Assembly: GCA_019973155.2 (NCBI GenBank)
Contig: BPQB01000161.1
Coordinates: forward strand, 1-31,095
Length of the DNA: 31,095 nt
Direction of reading: 5' to 3'
Source of the DNA: Phanerochaete sordida
Taxonomy: Eukaryota > Basidiomycota > Agaricomycetes > Polyporales > Phanerochaetaceae
Under the pieces are notes generated by a model. The model did not search any database. It worked only from the letters and a program-made list of their open reading frames with translations, and was not told the origin of the DNA. Positions 1 to 10,303 of the stretch are shown in pieces. Each line of letters starts with the position of its first letter. Position 1 is the first letter of the stretch. Position numbers and translations under genes: made by a program.

Positions 1-233
1 TTTATACTCTGGAGGCTGGCGGGGCTGGCAGTGGCGATCACGTGTGTTTGTTTAACAGGAATAAACGGGCTCACCTGACCCTTGCCTCCAGCCCCGCCGG
101 CCGCCGCCCGACGCATGCGAAAGGGGCTGCCATCGGGCTGCGCCGTTTCCTCCCGTGGTCGTCGTCGCGCCGCCGCCCCGACGCGATTCAAGCTGCACGC
201 TCCGACGCGCCAAATCCTGCCGCTGAAGCAGCG
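1..233 (+). repeat. Terminal TATA-containing repeat, copy 1 (truncated by window)
   Basis: Direct-orientation copy of 12812-13025 and inverted copy of 17163-17393 and 30887-31095. Shared landmarks are TATACTCTGGAGGCTGGCGG at the start, the GAATAAACGGGCTCACCTGA stretch, GC-rich CGCCGCCCCGACGCGATT and a GCTGCAGCG-like end. The window begins inside the TATA box, so the upstream leader seen in the inner copies is cut off. Confidence 0.85.
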
Positions 234-850
234 CACAATCAAGCCTCTTCTCGCTGCAGCCTGGCTCTTTCTGTGTGCCCACGAAAAATGGATGTGTATT
301 TCTGGAAGCAACTGTGCGTCACCATTGTGTCTCATGTCAGAAAGATGCAAGACAACCGCACGTAGCGCGATACCACAAGGGGGGATGGACATTGACCCTC
401 CTGTCCGATGTTCGTCGAGTGTAGGCCCTGCCTAGATAGATGTAGAGGTTCATGAACCCTGAGGCATCCGGTGTTGTGAGTCATACTCTGCTTTGCTGCC
501 CTCTGAGTATGCTCGCAGTGATCGCCAGCGAGCGCAGTGGAGCGTGAGGACCCGGGCCTCGTCTGCTCGCAATGAAGATGCCACCCAGCACTCCCTGCAA
601 CGAAGCTTTGCGGCAGCCTGCTGCCTCACACAATGCAGAGCAGCTCCTCAGCAGAAGCAGCGCACGGCCCAATCTTCCCTTCGCGAAATCATTGCGCTAC
701 AGATCAGACCAATAACAGACTGCGCACGTTTCAGCCACTCTCTGGGCCTGGTATATCAAGTGGGCGCATAAGGCTAGACGTAGCTGTATAGATCTGTGGA
801 TGCAGATTAGCATACCTTCGTATCGAACATTGAACACATACGCATGTGGG
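232..850. other. Diverged stretch without convincing gene
   Basis: Aligns with about 30260-30886 but with many substitutions, and the first 250 bases after the terminal repeat are the most diverged. A 92-codon frame at 493-771 (plus) has a matching frame at 30339-30617 (minus), but codon use is unremarkable and no introns or motifs stand out. I see no supportable gene. Confidence 0.5.
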
Positions 851-904
851 CCAGCACTCTAGATGCGACCGTGCCAACCTGTGGGCGCATGTGCTGACGG
901 TTCG

Positions 905-1218
905 AGTCAGTGCGCGCTACATATAAGACAGCAGTGCCAGAGATTTACCGGCGGCGTTGGCATGAACCTGTTGGCTGCGTGCGCGCTGCCGAAGCGTGTG
1001 GTAGACGGATGTTGCTGGAGGGACCGCCGCGCTGGGCACAAGCGGGGCGGCAGCGAACGTCTGTGCGCAGAGGCCTGGCGGTCTTGACCGCGCAAGATCG
1101 GTCCTGGTCCTGGTCCGAGGACGACGCCGAATACCGAGCCGCGGTCGTGGGCGAGCTCTTCGACCAGATCGCTTGTACACGCCTTGAACTGGCACAAAGG
1201 TCAGCCTCGCTTGACTAA
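905..1218 (-). other. Coding-like block, near-identical in both arms (left copy)
   Basis: Three frames remain open: two on the minus strand (907-1197 with SDLVEELAHDRGSVFGVVLG, and 917-1195 with PPATSVYHTLRQRARSQQVH) and one on the plus strand (910-1218). G/C-ending codons are commonest in the first half of frame one and the second half of frame two, suggesting a frame change or an intron between them. An intron acceptor-like CTGACCTTTGTGCCAG lies just upstream on the minus strand. All translations are identical to the right arm copy. Product unknown. Confidence 0.4.
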
Positions 1219-1271
1219 AGCAACGATAAATTGTATGACTTGCCTGGAATCGGAACGCAATTGGAAACGTC

Positions 1272-1295
1272 GACAGGGATTGGCCAATCTCTGTC
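1272..1295. promoter_or_regulatory. CCAAT-centred palindrome (left, one mismatch)
   Basis: GACAGGG-ATTGGCCAAT-CTCTGTC, a near-perfect 24-bp palindrome holding two overlapping inverted CCAAT boxes. It lies between the 3' end of one gene remnant (stop at 1310 on minus) and the coding-like block at 905-1218. The right copy is perfect. Confidence 0.5.
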
Positions 1296-1309
1296 CCGGC
1301 ACGTTCACG

Positions 1310-2474
1310 TCAAGGTTCGTGTAGAAGCGTTGTAGATTTGGGACGTTGGCGGAACGAGGACTCGACGCTCGTCTTCAGTACCAGGGGGCAGCAATCATCT
1401 GCTGCAAGAGCTTGCTGCGAGGGGTCCACGTAGGCGTTCGCCCTGCGCTTCTTCGAGCCCTCGGCGACGAGCGGCATCATCGTGGCCTTCGTCGTGACCT
1501 CCACCTCGGCGATGTCAGTGGTCCCGGCGAGGTGCACGCTCAGTTCGATGTGTATGTCGTCGGGTGTCGCCACCCTGCTTTCAGAGCAACCTCGTCGACG
1601 AAGGCGAAGTGGAAGGCCCAGAAGCTGTCTATTTCTTGCGTGATGTCCTGCGCGACCTTGCGCGATGCCAAGAGCACTTCTATGCTCTTCACGTCGCATG
1701 CGCGAGGCCTGTCCATACCGTCCTGGCCCTGCTCGACGGCGTGGTGCGGCGTGGCGACTTCTGCGGGCTGCATGAGGCTGGAAAGCGCGTCGGGGGCTGT
1801 GTTCAAGAAGAGGATGTTAATTTTCCTGGATTGTTTCGAGCTCGGACTCACCGCGCCCTCGCGGTAATTGTTTGTTCGTATTTATTCCGACCGTATGTAC
1901 CGAGACTGGATGTAACTACGGCCCGCGCACGCCCCGAGACACCCTGTAGCGTATATAGGGACCCGGAAATCGATAGCGAACGCTAGCGCGTTTGCTCCTC
2001 AGCCGACGTCCCTCGCACCGCGCGACCCCGATTTCTGACAGAGGAGCACGTCGAGCGTTGGCGTCCAGCAGCGCGAGGAGGCCTAGGGACAGGCTACAGT
2101 AGGACTGTGGTCCGGCCTCCGTCTTGAAGCAGCACTTGAGCTGGGCGGTCACTTCAGCCTGCCCTGTAACCATAAGCCGTTGGTATAGGTAGAGAGCCGG
2201 ATCGACGCACCGTACCTACACCCGTCAACTCCATGACCAGCTCCTTCGACGCCTTCACGGACAGAAAGCGCGCGCGTGACGCCTGCGTCGTCCTGCGTGT
2301 CGCCCTGAGCACTGTCTCCTGTACGGTTTTTGCCGCAGAGTATCGAGAGTCATACCGCGCGACCAGACGGGCCCTGAGCCAGGGTTGGGCGCGGGAGCCT
2401 GAGAGATCAGGGGAGCGTGTGCGTCCGAGGCTTCGCGGCGATTGTAAACGCTGAAAGGTGGGCAAGCTGGGCAC
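1310..2474 (-). pseudogene. Broken multi-exon gene, left copy (unknown product)
   Basis: Codon use is strongly G/C-ending over three segments: 2474-2154 (for example RLVARYDSRYSAAKTVQETV), about 2173-2045 (TAQLKCCFKTEAGPQSYCS) and 1814-1310 (VKSIEVLLASRKVAQDITQE, then IHIELSVHLAGTTDIAEVEV). A phase-consistent intron (GTGTAG...TTACAG) can join the first two. The solo LTR at 1815-2040 interrupts the next exon, and a further frame change lies near 1565 in both arms (intron or old lesion). The stop is at 1310. The predicted protein is rich in Ala, Ser and Leu with helical character. No domain is recognised. The first segment is open here but frameshifted in the right arm. Confidence 0.55.
1815..2040 (-). 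mobile_element. Solo LTR, probably Ty3/gypsy-type
   Basis: 226 bp, present only in the left arm. On the minus strand it starts TGTCAGAAATCGGGG and ends AAAATTAACA, the usual TG...CA boundaries. It holds a TATATA promoter-like site and, further along, AATAAA, in the order expected of an LTR. A perfect 5-bp target duplication GAGGA flanks it (1810-1814 and 2041-2045). The right arm at 29297-29301 is an equal-length empty site (TCCTC). No internal retroelement sequence is present, so this is a solo LTR left by recombination. It splits an exon of the 1310-2474 gene remnant. Assignment to Ty3 rather than Ty1 is inference. Confidence 0.88.
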
Positions 2475-2978
2475 GAGATGGCTTGGACCGCGCGAAGGGC
2501 TCGTCTACGGGCCCGGGCTGTACGTCCGTCAGTCTCGCTTATTGGGGGACGGTGGCAGAAGGGCGACGTGGCCGAGTTGCGGTGCGAGGAAAGCGAGCCT
2601 TGGGGGGAGACGCAGGACCAGCGAGGGCGTACAAGTGTCGGAGTGACCGCAACTCAGGCCTCAGGGCAGCAGTAGTGCGGGAGGAGGCAGGAGCAAAGCG
2701 CGCAGCGAGGCGCGTCATTTTGAGACGCCACGAAGCGCGCGCTCATTAAGCGGTTGCGCCCACCATTTGCAATCCCCGCACTTTGTCCCGCTACCTCCTC
2801 CAGCCGCCCTCTGCGACCACCTATCTGCCCGGACATCGGTACACGCTCACATCTTCGACCGAAGAATGTCCTTGACTTTGCGCCATGTCAGATAGCGACC
2901 AGGTCATTCTACCTCCTAGTAGAGCTTCCACCGCGCTCGCGTAACTCGTGAGTTTCAGCCATCGCTAATCTCAATGCG

Positions 2979-4196
2979 ATGCCCAAGGATACCACTCAGA
3001 GACGGTTCAGCGCGAGCAGAACTACAGCTGCAACGGACCTGCGCCCCTCCATGGGTTTCTCTGGAGAACAGGGGCGCGCATTTGTCTCGCGTCCACCATC
3101 TGCGTACTCAAGTTCGCGACTACCTGCTACCGCTTGACCAGGTGAGGACGAGGAGGTTGGGCACCTGAAGCAGTGTATTTTCAGTGAGCAGGAGGTGTCG
3201 GCTGGACGCGATGGCAGCGGAAGCAGCGGCAGCCCCAAACGTGGAACCCTAAGTGAGTGTACTCTCAATCCCGCGTGGACGTGTGAGCTAATGGGTGTAT
3301 GCGCCTACTTTTCAAAGTACCAATCAATCTGAAGGCTTCCTAAACTTCCTTACATCACGCTCGCTCAGTGCTGGGTAGAGCGAAGCGACCATGACCGATT
3401 CAAACAGTCAGCGGAAAAGGTGCGTTTCACTACCCTTCCTTACTGACACGTTCACGCTGACCTCTGTCATCTCCGAAGATCAGGTCCAAAATATCACTGA
3501 ACTGCGTGAGCTCACAGACGCGAAGTGTGCTATGGAAGGGAAGCAGGGGACGAGGCTCACAGGACGGTCTACGCGATTCGGCGCGAGCCCGGCAAGGTAC
3601 GTTACACGTACACCTTGAGTTCGACACCATGGTCTTAATTTATTGCACTTGTGCAGCACACGAACACGATTTGGGCAAAGGACGAGGCGAGGGGCTGCGT
3701 TCCGCTCCACTCACGCTTCCTTTGCCCAACGTCATATCCACCCAGCTCAAAGACACTCGAAGAGACGCAAGCACACGCGGCAATGAAGGGGCATAGTAGG
3801 ACGTCATGCGCGACGAGGACTTGACGAGGACGGCCGCACGCGGAAATGCGCTACGCCACCGTCGACTGCAGGCCGCACAGCCCCGAGTGGTATCACTTGG
3901 AAGAACTGCTCCGCGGCGCGCACGGGGAACCGCATGGCCAGTGGTAGTAGGCAGCTGTACATGCCGATATCGTCCAGGGATGCAGGTGCGCTGTCTTTCG
4001 CTTCTTCGAGATAGCTCGATATGAACTAACGGGGTCGCAAAGATCCACGCGAAGTATCTTCCTGGAGGTATGTAACATGAAATGCAATCAAGTCGACATC
4101 ATGACGAGGTACGCGTCGCACCCATGGGTTCGCGAATGCTGAGTTGACCTTTAGGCACTGCCAGTACCACTGCCGACTGCGCTGTTCAGCGCTTGA
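2979..4196 (+). pseudogene. Multi-exon gene remnant(s), left copy (unknown product)
   Basis: ATG at 2979 opens MPKDTTQRRFSASRTTAA; a TGA at 3135 (codon 53) interrupts it here but is CGA in the right arm. Two splice readings are possible: intron 3141-3183 (GTGAGG...TTTTCAG), or continuation to a strong GTGAGT donor at 3253. A second ATG at 3391 gives MTDSNSQRKR. Downstream, an intron with consensus ends (3597-3656, GTACGT...TTGTGCAG) precedes a coding-like exon, and exon 3955-4067 encodes CAVFRFFEIARYELTG before a GAG|GTATGT donor. After intron 4068-4154 a short exon ends at 4196. It may be one gene or two. No family is recognised. Confidence 0.5.
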
Positions 4197-5233
4197 CCCT
4201 CACAGGACTTTCTTCATCTACCGCGTCTGTACTTGATTCTGACAACCAATATTCTGCATCCCATACCTCGCGCCCGTCATGGCCCATTCCTACTGTTTTA
4301 TCACTCGGATAAGTACGGCCCGCGTGCTGGCAGGGGCATAGAACGACAGAGGGCCGCGCGGCAAACATGAACTAAAACCTCCGGCATGCATCCTGCGTCC
4401 TCCCGGTATCACACAAAAGCTGCGCACGTCTGGGTCTGTATGATACGGGGACACTGGCGAGAAGCTGCGTAGAGCAGCAAGAGAACCTGTGACACTCTTG
4501 GGTCTTGGGTGCGTCTCAGTTTCTCGTGCACTTACGCGACGCTTACAGCGTACAACAGGTACACCGTCACCTCAGTTGCCTCGTTCCGACTGGTCCACGT
4601 CCTCCGAACGTCTCATGTTCGCCTACAAGCCCTTGCACGACAAAGATGCTTGCATATAAGGTGCGTCATATTATCACGGCACGATGGAGCACAACCTGAC
4701 ATAATGGAAAATGTTCTCCAGCCCTCGCCACATTGCATTATCCTGACAGCCTGGTGATTATGGACCGCGCTGCGGGGATCGCTCGTCCTCGACGACCCAG
4801 CAAGTACAAGGACTCAGACGCAGAGACGCATCGATTGGGGTATGTGAATGCATCTGCGTCTAATCTCTTCCTCTCCTTCGTCTTAAGCTTTCCCTTGGCC
4901 CAAACTCGCTGCGCGAGCCAGTAAAAGCAGCATAAGGATGAGTGGAACACGGCTGAAATCTACAAAGTAAATCATGAACGTACCGAGAGAAGGCACCTCG
5001 TTACTCTTACACCCGCTCGGGGGCCATGAGTAGCTCTCACATGTTGGCTTCGTGTTCTCATACTGACCAGCTTTGCAGGCGTCGTGCGCTGCGTATAGCT
5101 AGCCGGAATGGGTACACCATGAGGACGGGCGTGTCGCACGTATGACTTTGCGGTCCTGACGAAGGTACCACGGCCACACCTCCCTGACTCGCTAGTCTCA
5201 TGGTAGAGCTACGGCCGCCTGTATGCGAAATCT
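4197..5233. other. Region with weak coding traces, left arm
   Basis: A minus frame 4186-4368 (DKTVGMGHDGREVWDAEYWL) and an overlapping plus frame are both conserved with 26996-27178, so the coding strand cannot be decided. A plus frame 4509-4757 ending DIMENVLQPSPHCIILTAW is conserved with 26608-26859 on minus, with several small indels between arms. From 4930 to 5230 I see only an acceptor-like ACTGACCAGCTTTGCAG and no clear exon. Confidence 0.35.
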
Positions 5234-5529
5234 GTGAGCAAGTCCGTCCAGCGTTACGCTATGCGCGCGGATCCATGGCCAAGTCTCGACGCCCAGTGGG
5301 CAGGAAGCACACCGCGTAGGCGCCCATCTGCCACCCTTGGCGAAAGCTTCGGCGGCGACTCTACGCTTGCAATCCGAAAACGGCCGTCCACAGCACATTC
5401 TGTCCAGATTTGCGCGCGAGACTCACATGCGGGAGCCTCCCACGTGTTCCTGCATGTTCGGATTCGACATGCTGGCATCTCACCTTTCTCCTCAACCTCC
5501 ACGACCTGCGCTACCTCCTCTTCGCGAAC
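5234..5529 (+). other. Upstream region of MYND gene with coding trace
   Basis: A frame at 5234-5400 (RADPWPSLDAQWAGSTPRRR) uses many G/C-ending codons, but the right arm has an extra nine bases or so and several changes. It may be a 5' exon of an older gene or part of the MYND 5' untranslated region. The last 50 bases before the ATG are pyrimidine-rich, as is common upstream of fungal starts. Confidence 0.35.
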
Positions 5530-6229
5530 ATGGCGCCACCCCCCAAGTCGTCCCTCACATGCGACAAAATAAACCTCCTACTCTCCGCATCGCGCCGCGA
5601 CCTGGCGGCTGTAGGGTCCAAGACTCATCGGGCCTGCCAGCACTGCTTGAAGCCCGCCAGCGCAGACGTCACTCTCTTCCGATGCACGGGATGCCACGGA
5701 GGCAAGCGTTACTGCGTATGTTGTCCGTCCTCCGCACTGCCGTCCCGACTGACACATTGCTCAGAGCAAGGAGTGCCAGCGCGCTGATTGGCCTAAACAC
5801 AAGCCCGCCTGCCAGGCCGAGCAGGCCATCGCTCCACGCTACGCCGCCGAACGAGCCGAAACTCTCAACGCATTCGCGAAGCGCAACTTCTCGTTTTTCA
5901 CGAAGCTCGCGGACGAGATGCTCGACACCTTCCAAAACCCGCAGAACGCGAAGGACTATGCCCTCATAATCCGAGTCGAGCTGAAGAAGGAGGCGGAGGG
6001 CTCGGACCCGCGGTGGGTGGTGGTGCGCGCTGAGGTTACCGAGAAGAAGACTCTTCAGCCGAGGGTATTGGAGTTCATGGAGGGGGGCACGATGCCGCCG
6101 GGTGACTCGAGCAGCCACACTTCAAGGCCCCCCACATGTGTGGCCATCCGCAGCATGATGCCTCCCGTGAAGGATACCAGCCCCTGGGTGTTCTTACGTA
6201 GCTTCGAGTACGCCCCGTCGAAGAAGTAG
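5530..6229 (+). CDS. MYND zinc-finger protein (two exons), left copy
   Basis: Exon 1 is 5530-5715 and exon 2 is 5765-6229, joined by a 49-bp intron (5716-5764: GTATGT donor, CTGAC branch point, CTCAG acceptor) that falls inside the zinc finger between Cys62 and Ser63. The spliced product is 216 residues. Eight zinc ligands fit the MYND pattern: Cys36, Cys39, Cys52, Cys55, Cys62, Cys66, His74, Cys78. MYND fingers bind zinc and usually mediate protein-protein contacts; fungal genomes carry many such proteins of unknown role. Residues 79-216 include a Lys/Glu-rich part (KDYALIIRVELKKEAEGSDP) with no recognised domain. The start has a good context (AACATGGCG). The tail after VTEKK differs from the right copy by a frameshift, so the true C-terminus is uncertain. 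This is the most convincing intact gene in the window. Confidence 0.85.
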
Positions 6230-6950
6230 CAGCCTATCCTCGCCGTCATGTATATTTCCGGCAACGACCATGGCTACATAATCCACTTGTTACACGTTGC
6301 CATCAATCCCGTACCAGCCGTGCAGCTACCTGAGACATCATGCAATCACAGCACGTACCGTAGCCTGGAGGTCGAAGAGCCTGAGACCTGGCATAATGCC
6401 CAATCCGATGCGCATGCTTTTACCAGGGCTGGCTCGACGGGTTTCGAAGTCTAGGCACGCTTCGACATCGCATATATTGAGCGTACGAGCGTACGTGCAT
6501 GAACTCGATAATTCGAGGTTTCCTGGAATATCGCGCTGGGGAAGAATATATTCGAGGTCCGGGAGTCATACGTCCGTTCGGCGAACACATAGATACATCT
6601 TGAACTCGTCGCTTCGCGCGTCGCGACCGAGCCATGGATGGATTTTTTGCGCCCATCACGACCGTGTCTATAGCGTTATGAGGCGCGAGGAAGCGTACAG
6701 CACGTTCGAGGTAGTAGAAATCGTACGATATCATACAGACGATACCGAGCACGCACGTATTCCAAGACCTTGTTGCAGGCTCCAAATATGTTGCTAGTTC
6801 GGACCACCTAGCTTCAGTGAAGAGCAAAGCCTTTGATAAAGCTATCAACCTCACCCATATGAAATGTCACACGGCCACCGTGGCATCCATCTCCTCATTC
6901 ATCTTCACGACTCTAACCCACAATCCTATATCCGGTCCTTGCGTTCCGTC
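6230..6950. other. Intergenic region, left arm
   Basis: Lower GC than the neighbours, with palindromic GAGCGTACGAGCGTACGTGC near 6479-6498 and no convincing exon. The counterpart 24300-25080 contains about 190 extra bases (24531-24720). Confidence 0.5.
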
Positions 6951-6959
6951 GCCATGTTC

Positions 6960-7290
6960 ATCGCCGTGTCCAGGTGCCACTACTGTTTGCAGGGCCGGCG
7001 TTGCTGTATCCTGGGCCTCGCGCGAGTCGAGCGTCGTGGTCGAAGGACGCGTGTTCGTTGCATGCGCGCGGGGCGCAAGGCAGGACGTCGACGCGCCCCA
7101 TACCGCCAGAATCGCATATCCACTACCGCGCTAGCGCGACGATGGCGAGTGGCAGAGACGCGGCGCCGTTCGGTGTGTTGTCGAGGACGTGCCGGCCCAG
7201 GCGCGCAGGGGTGGAGTTACGTTCCCGAGGTCGGGCTTAACGTGAGGACGTCGGACGACACATGGATTCCACGCGCATGCTGCCAATAAG
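6960..7290 (-). pseudogene. Coding remnant with hydrophobic segment, left copy
   Basis: On minus, a GC3-rich frame reads PARLGRHVLDN... to LPLAIVALAR and stops. After a short gap another frame reads AILAVWGASTSCLAPRA and a Thr-rich tail. The hydrophobic stretches suggest a membrane protein fragment, with either a short intron or a lesion between the two frames. Both arms share the TAG after ALAR, so if it is a lesion it predates the duplication. No family can be assigned. Confidence 0.35.
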
Positions 7291-7554
7291 GGTATGGAGG
7301 AATTGTAAGAACGCGACGATGGACGAACGAAGAGACACACACACCCGTGCCACACGCGTCGGATTGACGTTGGACCGACACTGGCGAAGACGAGGCGTTC
7401 AGAGCGCTGTCGCGGAGCTCATGCTGAAAGTGGCTTCGTACATATCAGCCGTGTCAGCGCTCATTCCCGCCTACACCCGCGATGAGACACGTCATACGCA
7501 ACAATGCCCGACCTGGTTCCTGCGACATCCGGGTGTCCATGTTGGCGAGCATGC

Positions 7555-8458
7555 TTAGAGTGACGGTGGGCGCTGGCCTTTGCCCGTCCGCGAGCCGGTG
7601 CTTGCTAGACTGTCAGGTGGGCGCGTGGGTGGCGAGGCCAGTTCGCGGTGACACGACGTCGTCGGTGCGCCGAAGGTACTCGAGGAAGAACGCGAGGGCA
7701 GGCGTGGAGCGTCGGACTCCAGAGAAGATCGCTGGAGTGAAAAGGAGGGCGAAGCGAGGGGGTGGAATCCGACGACAGCGCAGCTGCGCAGGGGCTGAGG
7801 CAGCTGGATTGCCATTGAAGTACTGGAAGGTTGTCGGCGTGGCATACATCCAGACAGAACGGAGGGCTGGTGTTTGGCAGCAAGCTGGTCTTCATCGATG
7901 AAGAGGAGCGATAGGGAGTTTGGCTGAAAGTGTACATTGGAATGAGCGAGACAATTTACATGGCTCGACGTCTGAGCTGGCTAACGAAGCGCACCTTGAG
8001 GCCAGCGATATCCTGCACATCCCAACGACCTTCTACACTCTCAAAGTCCCCAATCCCCTCCGCGTATGCGCCGAAACAAAAAGACGGGTAGAGACGAGGT
8101 GTGGTGTAGCAGAGTGTGCCCTGGTGAACAGCGACACGCTTTGACGCTTCTCGCCTACGATTTTCGACAACGTTCTCGCGAGAAGGCGGCACAGCAGATG
8201 TGCCAGAGCTACATAGATGCTCACGAACTTGAGATTCGTCGCCCAAACTAGAGCATGTCAGGAGTACAGACCTAATTGGTCCAACACCGTCGACAGGTTC
8301 GAACTACCGCGACCTTCCTGCAGCGCGCTCTCTGCCGCCCTGACCAGCGACCAATCCGCACGCAGTACGTTCAGTACTGGTCCAGAGGCGCACTTGAGGA
8401 ACCAGGATAGTAGTGCGTATGCGTCCCGAGGCGGCGATCCGACTGGCGAACCGCGCAA
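7555..8458 (-). pseudogene. Multi-exon gene remnant, left copy (unknown product)
   Basis: Exon-like segments on minus are 8458-8258 (LLSWFLKCASGPVLNVLRAD), about 8246-7995 (GIGDFESVEGRWDVQDIAGL) and 7923-7613 (SLLFIDEDQLAAKHQPSV, then LLFTPAIFSGVRR). An intron 7994-7924 (GTGCGC...ACTTTCAG, 71 bp) joins the last two in phase 0. Lesions in this copy are about two extra bases near 7848 and a TGA at 7613-7615. The right copy is open at both places but carries its own stop. Function unknown. Confidence 0.5.
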
Positions 8459-8767
8459 GTCCCAGCGCGCGAGTCGCAGTTCGGATTTGGTGAGGTGCCT
8501 CAGAGATTGTCAGGAGCATCGTACGCTATACCCAGGTGGTTGCTCCACGTTCGTTGGACCTGCATGGTCGACTCTGGTCCGCTTATCCTCTACATCCCGC
8601 GACGACCTGGACCCAAATCGGAGCGACTGTCATAAGCCTGAATGAGCACCCGTCCGTGTACAGGATAGTGCCATACCACACGTACCATCATATCTTCTTC
8701 CACGCTATGCAGGTGGTGCTATGGTGGGCTGCGGTGAGCGAGGCTGTTGGACGGCGCCGGAGACGTA

Positions 8768-8998
8768 CAGTGACGACGGAAAATAATGCACCAAAAAGGC
8801 GCCTGTGCATTTCCGCACCCCTACGCTCGAGCGCGGTGTACTCACTCTATACCCACGAGAGCTGGGATTTATGATGTGCATAGTCTTCTCATTATAATGC
8901 GTAATTTTCAGAGAGATACACATGCTGGTCAGTCCGAACGAAGGGGCGGTCGGAATGCGCAGGCGCTTAGTGCTGTGCGTTATTTTCCGTCGTCACTG
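8768..8998. mobile_element. Tc1/mariner-type MITE
   Basis: 231 bp, left arm only. Terminal inverted repeats CAGTGACGACGGAAAATAA and TTATTTTCCGTCGTCACTG are perfect over 19 bases and are flanked by TA (8766-8767 and 8999-9000). The right arm has an equal-length site without the element near 22391. TA target duplication with CAGTG ends is typical of Tc1/mariner elements. At this size there is no transposase, so it is a non-autonomous miniature element. Confidence 0.88.
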
Positions 8999-9539
8999 TA
9001 GCGGGACTCGCGGGTTGCGCTGAACGCATCGTGGCAGCACCGGAGCGAAAGCTAAGGGCACAGCCGAAGGAAGCAGTTGATTTGTGCGCCCATCAGAGGA
9101 GTACGGGGTGTGCAGCACGTCGCGATAAAGGCGATGATATTCGCAAGTCGTGGGGGCGTGTTCGAAGGGCGCGCGGGGCGCCGGAGCGGGCAACGTGCGC
9201 AGGCCAGTCAATTAGCGCCCCACGTGGATTTGGCAGATCGGAGTTAGCCACGCCACAACGCGATCCATCGGGCTCGCTCGGCGGCTCGGGCAAGCGCGCT
9301 TCTTTGCGCCTGGCCGACGTTTCCGCGACCTACGCCCACCATCCCGGGTGTATGCTCGTACAGAGCGTTTTGACGCCCCCTCACATGACCTACCACGGTC
9401 GCAGTGTCGCAGCATTCCCCAGATTATCCCTCCCTTTGGCCTCTCCATTCGCGGTATACGTCCCTTCCCTGGCCCGAACCTGGCAGACCTCGCGGAGTCC
9501 CTGCCCGGTCTTGCTCTCCGTACGACGCGCTGAGTGAAG

Positions 9540-10303
9540 CATTCATGATCAAAGCGTTTGTGTCGCTAATTTGGATAGTGCTTACAATTTATGCTGCGGG
9601 TAGAGGCCTAGAGTTGACGTGGCCCGGAAATGATGTCGAAGATTTCAAGACACTGGTTACCATTTGCAGAGGAAGCTCAGGCCTAGGAGCATAGGAAGTA
9701 CGACGGTACTTCATTTCAGCGCGGATAGTGGCTGACATGAACTTCCAGGGATGGAACTATGATCATGCTGCCCTGAAGAGCCAGAGACGCTGCCGACACC
9801 ATTCCATACGCCTGCTCGCAGCGGGCAAGCAGTGGGCACACATTATCACTAACACTATCGCGGGCCCATTTCGCCACTACTATCCTCGTGCTACGTGCTA
9901 GCGGGTCGATTATAAGTGTGTACAATATACCTGAGACGTGCCTTGCACTGATATGACCAGCACTGCAGATATGCGAACACCGGGCGTCGACGACACCTGA
10001 GCTGCTATCGGGCTCAGGAGCCCGGGGATTCCGCGGTTCTTCGGTGCATGCGCTAGTATCCAGCTTCTTTGGATGCGCGAGAGAAGCTGGTATACATACT
10101 TCGATAACTCAGGTACGCAAATTGCTCGGATGGGATGAATGTCGGTGCTGACATGCGCTTGTCAGTCCACCCAATCGTCCTCGCTCCTGATTATCACCTC
10201 GTTCCATTCACATCGATCTTCTACCATTCCATGGTTATCCAACGTCCAAATCACGTCTTCAGGGGCTATCTGCTGAATATGCGCCTCTGCGCTAAAACGC
10301 GGC
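9540..10303. other. Low-coding region, left arm
   Basis: Aligns with about 20360-21070. I see no exon here. Two competing short stems lie together: CCTGAGC/GCTCAGG at 9996-10018 and GGGCTCAGGAGCCC at 10010-10023, both retained in the right arm near 20590-20615. Confidence 0.45.

Noticed and set aside
890..930. tRNA-type B box (GGTTCGAGTC) suggesting a tRNA or SINE
   Set aside because: No A box at the right distance and no cloverleaf pairing visible.
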